Source: an uncultured Candidatus Saccharibacteria bacterium (GTDB taxonomy: Bacteria > Patescibacteriota > Saccharimonadia > Saccharimonadales > Saccharimonadaceae). From it: a stretch of DNA of 12,543 bases. Shown here in pieces: positions 7,350 through 12,543 of the stretch; the stretch's first letter is position 1; each line of letters starts with the position of its first letter. The stretch is taken from contig CAMHRH010000017.1 of assembly GCA_946187605.1 (NCBI GenBank), forward strand, positions 1 to 12,543, read 5' to 3'. The notes beneath the pieces were generated by a model. That model saw only the letters and a list, made by a program, of their open reading frames with translations. It had not been told where the DNA came from and searched no databases. A program made the position numbers and the translations under genes.

Positions 7350-7385
7350 TAAAAACAGCCTTTCGGCGAGGCGCAGTATGCCAGC

Positions 7386-7414
7386 TTGCCGCATAATCGT
7401 TTTGATTATATAAT
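7386..7414 (+). promoter_or_regulatory. Promoter of mnmA (-35 and -10), likely leaderless
   Basis: TTGCCG at 7386-7391 (4 of 6 matches to TTGACA) lies exactly 17 bases before a perfect TATAAT at 7409-7414. Seven bases later comes the ATG at 7422. The predicted transcription start falls on or next to that ATG and no Shine-Dalgarno sequence is present. This also argues that the in-frame TTG at 7386 is promoter DNA, not a start codon. Confidence 0.75.
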
Positions 7415-7421
7415 ATTTTCT

Positions 7422-8447
7422 ATGAAAGTTTTTCTCGGCATGTCTGGCGGAGTTGACTCGGCGCTCAGCGCTTACCTTTTGCAGCAGCAAGGATACGAAG
7501 TTGTTGGTGTCTATATGAAAAACTGGAGTCGCAATCTCCCTGGGATGAAATGCCCATGGGCGGAAGATTTAGCTGACGCAAAGCGCGTTGCCGTTAAACT
7601 TGGGATTGATTTTCGCGTGTTCGATTTTGAAGCAGAATACAAGCAAAAAGTCGTCGATTACATGCTTAGCGAGTACCAAAAAGGCAACACGCCAAATCCA
7701 GACATCATGTGCAACCAGGAGATAAAGTTTAAGCTATTCGCCGAAACCGCATTTGAACAAGGCGCAGAGCGTATTGCAACCGGACATTACGCTAATGCCG
7801 ACGGCAAGAACCTCTTGATGGCGCGCGACGAGAATAAAGATCAGACCTATTTCTTATACCGAATCTCCGAAGAGGCGATTTCGAAAACAATTTTCCCGGT
7901 TGGTAATATGCTGAAGACTGAGGTGAAAGATTTAGCTGAGAAAATCGGCCTCGCTGTAGCAAAAAAGCCGGAATCGATGGGCGTCTGTTTTGTCGGCGAA
8001 GCAAACATGCGCGACTTTTTAGCGGAATTTATCGAGACAAAACCGGGCGAAATTCGCGAGCTAGAAACGGACGAGTTGCTCGGAACTCATGACGGAGCGA
8101 TCTATTATACGCTCGGACAACGGCATGGGCTTAACCTTAAACAAGGATTACCATATTATGTCGTTCGCAAGGACATGGAGAAGAACATTGTTTATGTTTC
8201 CCGAAACTTAAACACCCTGTCGCTTTGGAAAAAAGAAGTCAACCTAAAAGATATCATTATTCGAGGCGAAGACGATGGGCGAGATATTAGCGTCCGCATT
8301 CGTCATCGTGCGCCACTCGTTAGTGCAAGCCTAGACAGGAACACAAACAAGCTATTCTTCGAAGAAGAACAAAAATCGCTCACCCCAGGCCAGTCGATTG
8401 TATTTTATCGCAATAAAGTATGCCTCGGCGGCGGCATTATATGCTAG
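7422..8447 (+). CDS. mnmA: tRNA-specific 2-thiouridylase MnmA
   Basis: MnmA adds sulfur at position 2 of the wobble uridine (U34) in tRNAs for Lys, Glu and Gln. The 341-residue protein has the ATP PP-loop at its start (FLGMSGGVDSALSAYLL, SGGVDS at 8-13). Both catalytic cysteines are in their family contexts: C97 in NPDIMCNQEIKF and C189 in GVCFVGEANMRDFL. Other motifs are ATGHYA (119-124), KDQTYFLY (139-146) and YYTLGQRHGL (228-237). Length is slightly below the usual ~360. The ATG at 7422 is preferred over an upstream in-frame TTG because MKVFLGMSGG fits the family start and because the TTG sits in the -35 box. The sulfur-relay partner is not in this window. The TAG stop lies inside the -10 box of the next gene. 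Confidence 0.97.
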   Translation: MKVFLGMSGGVDSALSAYLLQQQGYEVVGVYMKNWSRNLPGMKCPWAEDLADAKRVAVKLGIDFRVFDFEAEYKQKVVDYMLSEYQKGNTPNPDIMCNQEIKFKLFAETAFEQGAERIATGHYANADGKNLLMARDENKDQTYFLYRISEEAISKTIFPVGNMLKTEVKDLAEKIGLAVAKKPESMGVCFVGEANMRDFLAEFIETKPGEIRELETDELLGTHDGAIYYTLGQRHGLNLKQGLPYYVVRKDMEKNIVYVSRNLNTLSLWKKEVNLKDIIIRGEDDGRDISVRIRHRAPLVSASLDRNTNKLFFEEEQKSLTPGQSIVFYRNKVCLGGGIIC

Positions 8448-8450
8448 AAT
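8442..8450 (+). promoter_or_regulatory. Extended -10 promoter of the PRTase-MoxR cluster
   Basis: TGCTAGAAT is an extended -10 (TGn plus TAGAAT, one mismatch). It overlaps the mnmA stop codon (TAG, 8445-8447). The predicted start is near 8457, giving a leader of about 26 bases that includes a strong Shine-Dalgarno site. No clear -35 is visible. Confidence 0.5.
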
Positions 8451-8473
8451 AGACATAAGCAATTTTATTTTTT

Positions 8474-8480
8474 GGAGGTG
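8474..8480 (+). promoter_or_regulatory. Ribosome binding site deciding a GTG start
   Basis: GGAGGTG lies just before the GTG at 8483, with 4 bases between GGAGG and the start. No ATG lies near the beginning of this frame, so this site identifies GTG as the start. It contrasts with mnmA and alaS, which have no such site. Confidence 0.75.
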
Positions 8481-8482
8481 GA

Positions 8483-9142
8483 GTGTTCTATCCTAGCCGG
8501 CAGGCTTTAGGCGATCAGTTGGCAGACAGACTACCTCAGTATAGAGATACTGAGACAATTATTTTTTGCCTAAAAAAGAGTTCGCTACTGTCCTGCATTG
8601 AGCTTGCAGCCAATATCCACGCATACATTTACATACTGCAATATGCCGAAATTGCCGATCCTTTCGACATTACCCGAAATCTTGGCGCAATTACGCCGAA
8701 GGGCGAATTTGTACTAAACCCAGACATATCGCAGAGCGAATATGAGTATATTAGCTCCGATTTCATGAGTATTATCGAAGAACGTAAACGTGAGGCCTTC
8801 TCGGAAATTAATGGAGAGCGTGACCCGAATCCACAATTTAATCTTGCCGCCTTCAATAACCGCAACGTGCTACTCTTTGCCGATATTTTACAGACTTCTT
8901 TTCAGATTCAAGTTGCGCTTAATATTCTGAAGGCCTATACGCCGACCGTAGTTGCCGGCGTTGTAGGCAATATTACATCACAAGTATCCGATAAGTTTTT
9001 AATTGATACTGACGGATGTACGTACATGGATGTCTTACAGAATAATTTCTTTGACGACGCACATTACTTCGATCAACCAGACAATTATTCAGAAGACGAC
9101 AAAATTAATATGGCAAATAATATAAGTTTGTATTGGGCATAA
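8483..9142 (+). CDS. Degenerate phosphoribosyltransferase-like protein
   Basis: The 219-residue protein follows the layout of the predicted phosphoribosyltransferases of COG1926. It has an RxxxxxxLAxRL start (SRQALGDQLADRL), strand-loop-helix at 25-45, a region ending in LGAI...EFVLNPDI (67-82), a helix ERKREAFSEI, and the strand-loop expected to bind PRPP. Family members have VILVDDGIATGATM there; this protein has VLLFADILQTSFQI (129-142). The second Asp (D134) and one Thr (T138) remain, but the first Asp, the Gly residues and the last Thr are lost. The other glycine-rich loop (LPRGG-like) is also replaced (CLKKSSLLS). Catalysis is therefore doubtful, and a binding or regulatory role is more likely. 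It leads the MoxR cluster, 13 bases before the ATPase gene. The fold assignment is by motif alignment in my head, so it is moderate. Confidence 0.7.
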   Translation: MFYPSRQALGDQLADRLPQYRDTETIIFCLKKSSLLSCIELAANIHAYIYILQYAEIADPFDITRNLGAITPKGEFVLNPDISQSEYEYISSDFMSIIEERKREAFSEINGERDPNPQFNLAAFNNRNVLLFADILQTSFQIQVALNILKAYTPTVVAGVVGNITSQVSDKFLIDTDGCTYMDVLQNNFFDDAHYFDQPDNYSEDDKINMANNISLYWA

Positions 9143-9155
9143 AGGAGGAGAAAAA

Positions 9156-10154
9156 ATGAACCAAGACAATCGACTCAGCGAGACCGAGCTCGCCGACGCG
9201 AAGAAAATTATCGATAAGCTAAGCGCCGCATACGGCAAGAAGGTCGTTGGCCAAGATGAGCTTCGCATCGCAATGGAAGTTGCTCTGATTGCGGGCGGCC
9301 ACGTTTTACTCGAATCTGTGCCAGGCCTTGCAAAAACACTTGCCGCAAAGACAATTGCTGAAGCAGCAAACGGCACCTTCAGCCGCATTCAGTGTACGCC
9401 AGATTTGCTCCCGAGCGATATTATTGGCACGCAAATTTATAATTATAATAATGGCGATTTTGACACAAAAATTGGTCCAGTTCATGCTAATTTCGTACTC
9501 CTCGACGAAATTAACCGTTCGAGCGCCAAAACACAATCCGCTATGCTCGAGGCAATGCAGGAACATCAAGTATCGGTTGGTGGCGTTATGTACAAGATGC
9601 CGGACCCATTTGTCGTGCTAGCTACCCAAAACCCGATTGAGCAGGAAGGCACTTATGAGCTCCCAGAAGCTCAGCTCGACCGCTTCCTATTAAAAGAGAT
9701 CGTCGACTACCCGACGCGCGATGAAGAGATGCAAATACTTGATTATACGATAAGCGGTGCAACCGTTGCTTCGCTAGGTGAAGCTGACAAGGTCTCAATT
9801 GACGATATTAAAAAGCTTCAAAAATTAGCTAAGCGTATCGTGGTCGACGATTCAATTAAGAATTATATCGTTAATATTGTAACCGCTACTCGCAATCCAC
9901 GCGCCGTTATTGATGCAAATCTTGCACGCTATGTCGAATACGGCGTCAGCCCACGCGGCGGCATTGCTCTGCTTCAAGTTGCGCAGGCACTTGCGCTCAT
10001 TAATGGTCGTGAGTATGTCACCCCAGACGACGTAAAACAGCTTCGTCATGCCGCGCTTCGTCATCGTATCATCTTGAACTTCGAGGCAGCCGCCGATGAT
10101 GTCCATGCCGAAGCCATCATTGATGCAATTTTCACAAAGATTCAAACGCCATAG
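9156..10154 (+). CDS. MoxR-family AAA+ ATPase
   Basis: The 332-residue cytosolic ATPase has Walker A LLESVPGLAKT (51-61), Walker B FVLLDE (113-118), sensor-1 ATQNPIEQEGTYELPEAQLDRF from residue 156, and a C-terminal lid helix bundle including SPRGG. All match the MoxR family. MoxR proteins are thought to act as chaperones that activate or insert metal into VWA-domain partners. Here the DUF58 and VWA proteins encoded just downstream are the natural partners. A strong AAGGAGG lies 7 bases before the ATG. The 13-base gap to the upstream gene and 28-base gap to the downstream gene suggest one operon. The invariant NRSSAKTQSAMLEAMQEHQV motif is complete, so the ATPase should be active. Confidence 0.96.
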   Translation: MNQDNRLSETELADAKKIIDKLSAAYGKKVVGQDELRIAMEVALIAGGHVLLESVPGLAKTLAAKTIAEAANGTFSRIQCTPDLLPSDIIGTQIYNYNNGDFDTKIGPVHANFVLLDEINRSSAKTQSAMLEAMQEHQVSVGGVMYKMPDPFVVLATQNPIEQEGTYELPEAQLDRFLLKEIVDYPTRDEEMQILDYTISGATVASLGEADKVSIDDIKKLQKLAKRIVVDDSIKNYIVNIVTATRNPRAVIDANLARYVEYGVSPRGGIALLQVAQALALINGREYVTPDDVKQLRHAALRHRIILNFEAAADDVHAEAIIDAIFTKIQTP

Positions 10155-10182
10155 CTCAAGGAATAGGAAAGGTTATTCAAAA

Positions 10183-11070
10183 ATGCCAAGTTATCTCGTA
10201 AAAGTCAGAAAGAAGATGGATATCTTCGCACAGCGACGCGTGCGAAATGTCCTGACCGGCAATTACGGCTCCGTATTTAAGGGTCGTAGTCTGGATTTTG
10301 ACGACCTTCGCGAATATAACTATGGCGATGACGTAAAGGATATCGACTGGAAAGCAACTGCACGATCGCGCTCAGTAATGATTCGTCGTTATGTTGCCGT
10401 GCGCAAACACAATATCCTTCTCGTCGCAGATAGTGGCAACACGATGGCAGCATTAGCACCAAGCGGCGAGAGTAAACGCGAGGTTGCGACTTTTTGCGCC
10501 GGAGTAATGGCTTATGTCGCTCAACACCATAACGATTTCGTTGGCATGGTTTATGGCAATAAATCCGAAAATAAGCGCTTCATGCTTAAGGAAGACACGG
10601 CCTATATCGAGAATTTCCTCGACAAATACCATAAATCTCTGGCGATTTCTGGTAGCGATAGCGACCTAAACTCACTCTTGACCTACATTTCGAAATCATA
10701 CCGCGAACGCAGCTTCTTAATTGTTATTAGCGATGCCGACGGAATCAGCCATATTAATACAGAGCTAGTACGAAAGCTACACGCGCGGCATGAGATCATG
10801 GTGATTATTGTTGAGGACTCTCCGCTGACAAACAAGAAACTATTTAGCTATGACACGGTCGACGTTGATGGTAGATTGCGTCTGTCGCGCTATTTCCGCG
10901 AGAACAAGAAAATCGCCAAAGCCGAAGAAAAGTATCGCGAAGCGCAGCGAGTCGGAATTCGCAAAACTTTACGCCGTATGGGGATTGTCTGCTGTTTTGT
11001 CGATAGCGTCAATCATGCTATCCCGCGAATCGTTACGATGCTAGAGGAGCAAAAGCATGTCCGAAGATAA
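10183..11070 (+). CDS. DUF58 family protein (VWA-like), MoxR partner
   Basis: The 295-residue protein has the DUF58 hallmark at 34-62 (GRSLDFDDLREYNYGDD then KDIDWKATARS). A VWA-like fold follows, with the first metal-site strand LLVADSGNTMA (79-89) and a later strand FLIVISDADG (178-187). The metal motif DxSxS is only partly kept (D83-S-G-N-T87), so metal binding may be weak. No signal peptide or membrane helix is present, unlike many DUF58 proteins with two N-terminal helices, so it is predicted cytosolic. The ATG at 10183 is chosen over an in-frame ATG at 10096, which would overlap moxR by 59 bases and add a basic, non-family leader. The chosen start follows an AGGAAAGG ribosome site. Its last 14 bases overlap the next gene. 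Confidence 0.93.
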   Translation: MPSYLVKVRKKMDIFAQRRVRNVLTGNYGSVFKGRSLDFDDLREYNYGDDVKDIDWKATARSRSVMIRRYVAVRKHNILLVADSGNTMAALAPSGESKREVATFCAGVMAYVAQHHNDFVGMVYGNKSENKRFMLKEDTAYIENFLDKYHKSLAISGSDSDLNSLLTYISKSYRERSFLIVISDADGISHINTELVRKLHARHEIMVIIVEDSPLTNKKLFSYDTVDVDGRLRLSRYFRENKKIAKAEEKYREAQRVGIRKTLRRMGIVCCFVDSVNHAIPRIVTMLEEQKHVRR

Positions 11071-11536
11071 TATTCTCTATTATGGCCCGATTAGCTATTC
11101 GCCGATATGGGTGATATTTGGCCTACTCGCATTAGGTGTAGCAGCCGGAATAATCGTCTTAATCTTCTACATTACGCGCAAAAAAGAAATTAAGACTATT
11201 AATACTCTCAAAGTCACGGCGCCAAAGGTCATCAATATGAACGTCCTACGCGATAAGTATATAAAACTCATTAATGCCGCCGAGGAACGCTACAAGAAAC
11301 GCCAGATTAAGGCCTCCGAGTGCCATCAGCAGCTCAGCCTGCTTGTCCGCTTATTCTATTACGAAGCTATGGGTTTCCATGCCGACGTCATGACCTTATC
11401 TGACCTTAGAAAAACAAACCATAAAGCGCTAGCTAAGCTAATCGATGAGTACTACCCGGAAGAGTTTAATAAACTTGAAAAAGGCTCGGTCGCGGATGCC
11501 GCTGAGCGCGCAAGAAAAATAGTGAGGGAGCAATAG
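11057..11536 (+). CDS. Small single-helix membrane protein of the MoxR/VWA cluster
   Basis: The 159-residue protein has a short N-terminus, one strong membrane helix (about 17-39, WVIFGLLALGVAAGIIVLIF) and a basic stop-transfer (TRKKEIK). A helical cytosolic domain with many Lys/Glu residues follows (about 60-159). In MoxR/Bat operons the gene between DUF58 and the VWA proteins often encodes a DUF4381-type protein. The position, single helix and C-terminal pattern LRxxxHKALAKLIDEYYPEEF agree with that, but I cannot show homology. GAGGAG lies 6 bases before the ATG, and the gene overlaps the DUF58 gene by 14 bases, so translation is probably coupled. Its TAG stop directly abuts the next ATG. 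The role is inferred only from context: a membrane scaffold or adaptor for the VWA partner. Confidence 0.8.
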   Translation: MSEDNILYYGPISYSPIWVIFGLLALGVAAGIIVLIFYITRKKEIKTINTLKVTAPKVINMNVLRDKYIKLINAAEERYKKRQIKASECHQQLSLLVRLFYYEAMGFHADVMTLSDLRKTNHKALAKLIDEYYPEEFNKLEKGSVADAAERARKIVREQ

Positions 11537-12543
11537 ATGAAGAACACTTGGCTATTTATTATTAGCTTCGTTGCGCTCGGCGTAGTCATATTCCTTGCTT
11601 GGTTCCGATATAAGGCGCATAGCCATGAGCGAAGCCTCAAGAACGTAGCAGTTATTGCGCATACTCACACGATAAAAATGCTACCAGAATATCGTGCAGC
11701 CAAACGTCGGTATTATACGCTATTAGCTCTTGCCGGGGTGAGTTTTATCGCAACTCTGATTTCGTTTACGTGCGTCGCGGCAAGACCAATTGGTAGCCAA
11801 ACACGAAATTCAGTGAATGAGAGTCGCGATATTATTCTCTGCCTCGACGTTAGCGGCTCAATGAGCTTTTACCAAGAAGAGCTTTTGACAGATTTTGCGA
11901 ATATTACAAAAGAAATGCATGGCGAAAGAATTGGAGTTACAATCTTTGACGGCAAACCAGCGAACTTAATCCCGCTCAGTGACGATTATGTCGCCGTCGA
12001 AGATTTAATTGACGATTTGAAGACAAACTTCGACGACTATGGATACACGGTCATGGTGGGCGCATCATCCATGATTGGCGATGGCGTAATGGGGTGCATT
12101 AATAGTTTTCCAAATCTCAGCGAAGATGGGCGCTCGAAGACTATTATCGTAGCTACCGACAACTACGCGTCGAATGCGACCGTTAACGGCCAGGCACCGA
12201 TTGATATTATGCAGGCTGCACAGTACGGCATGCGCTACGATATAACAATGTACGGGATTTCGACGGCTACTACATATTCGTACTCGGATGCTAAAAATAC
12301 ACTCGACTCATCAGAAGAGATATACATGAAGGCAATCACAAATACTGGCGGTACATTTTATAACGTGAATAATTATATTGGAGGCAATCGAAGTTTTACT
12401 TCCGATATAGTACAAAAGATTCTCGAACAAGAAGCAGCCAAGTTGACTGGTGCGCCAGAGATAATATATAGCGATACTCCAGAAGTGATGAGCATTATTT
12501 CATTAGCAAGTTTCACTCTGTTTGCGTTTTTGATTTGGAGGTT
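11537..12543 (+). CDS. BatA-like VWA membrane protein, 3'-truncated by window edge
   Basis: The frame runs open to the window end (335 codons visible). Two N-terminal membrane helices (about 5-23 and 61-82) flank a basic cytosolic loop. A classic Bat sequence follows (AARPIGSQ...RDIILCLDVSGSM), leading into an extracytoplasmic VWA domain. The metal site appears complete: DVSGS (104-108), a Ser in SMIGD (S178, where BatA has Thr) and the Asp of ATDNY (D208). A third helix (about 317-334) lies at the cut end. This two-plus-one helix topology is that of BatA/aerotolerance-type VWA proteins. The ATG abuts the stop of the preceding gene and is preceded by GAGGGAG, so it is the next gene of the same operon. 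The partner ATPase is probably the MoxR protein. Only the last residues can be missing if it matches the family length. Confidence 0.92.
   Translation, partial: MKNTWLFIISFVALGVVIFLAWFRYKAHSHERSLKNVAVIAHTHTIKMLPEYRAAKRRYYTLLALAGVSFIATLISFTCVAARPIGSQTRNSVNESRDIILCLDVSGSMSFYQEELLTDFANITKEMHGERIGVTIFDGKPANLIPLSDDYVAVEDLIDDLKTNFDDYGYTVMVGASSMIGDGVMGCINSFPNLSEDGRSKTIIVATDNYASNATVNGQAPIDIMQAAQYGMRYDITMYGISTATTYSYSDAKNTLDSSEEIYMKAITNTGGTFYNVNNYIGGNRSFTSDIVQKILEQEAAKLTGAPEIIYSDTPEVMSIISLASFTLFAFLIWR

Noticed and set aside
7351..7372. Possible small hairpin (GCCT/AGGC) between alaS and mnmA
   Set aside because: The stem is only 4 bp, too weak to support as a regulatory structure.
7386..7421. Upstream in-frame TTG start for mnmA, adding 12 residues
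   Set aside because: The TTG lies in a -35 box spaced 17 bases from a perfect TATAAT, and the family begins at MKVFLGMSGG.
10096..10182. Upstream ATG for the DUF58 gene
   Set aside because: It would lie inside the end of moxR, has no ribosome site and adds residues absent from the family.
1..12543. Alternative genetic code with TGA read as Gly
   Set aside because: No long gene contains an in-frame TGA, and the pseudouridine synthase ends at a TGA at the expected family length.

Overview
The window looks like part of a small, streamlined bacterial genome of the Candidate Phyla Radiation (Patescibacteria), most likely a Saccharibacteria (TM7)-type organism. This is inferred from gene content, with no database search. 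The clues are an alanyl-tRNA synthetase of only 624 residues, tight packing with overlapping or abutting genes, and a lone FtsA-like protein with no ftsZ beside it. None of the long reading frames contains an in-frame TGA, which argues against the TGA=Gly code of Absconditabacteria and Gracilibacteria. There are no RNA genes, CRISPR arrays, insertion sequences or phage genes, and no gene-free stretch over about 100 bases.

Layout. (1) Positions 1-3264, + strand: a sensor histidine kinase (5' end cut off), a receiver-domain response regulator with no DNA-binding output domain, and an RsuA/RluB-type pseudouridine synthase whose start overlaps the regulator's end by 14 bases. Kinase and regulator both carry long Ala/Pro-rich tails, and those tails resemble each other. 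(2) Positions 3265-7332, - strand: an FtsA-family ATPase whose stop codon abuts the convergent pseudouridine synthase stop, a six-helix membrane protein, and alaS with a clear hairpin terminator. (3) Positions 7422-12543, + strand: mnmA, then a cluster of a degenerate phosphoribosyltransferase-like protein, a MoxR AAA+ ATPase, a DUF58 protein, a small single-helix membrane protein and a BatA-like VWA membrane protein cut by the window end.

The last cluster is the classic MoxR/DUF58/VWA arrangement. A cytosolic AAA+ ATPase probably acts as a chaperone or remodeller on metal-binding VWA proteins at the membrane. The unusual part is its first gene, a phosphoribosyltransferase fold whose PRPP loop has lost its key residues.

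Regulation. Four genes that appear to start transcripts (ftsA-like, the membrane protein, alaS, mnmA) have a good -10 box ending only 6-8 bases before the start codon and no Shine-Dalgarno sequence, which predicts leaderless mRNAs. Most genes inside the MoxR cluster instead have clear GGAGG-type ribosome sites. This two-mode arrangement, the shared kinase/regulator tails and the degenerate PRTase are the most interesting signals here.
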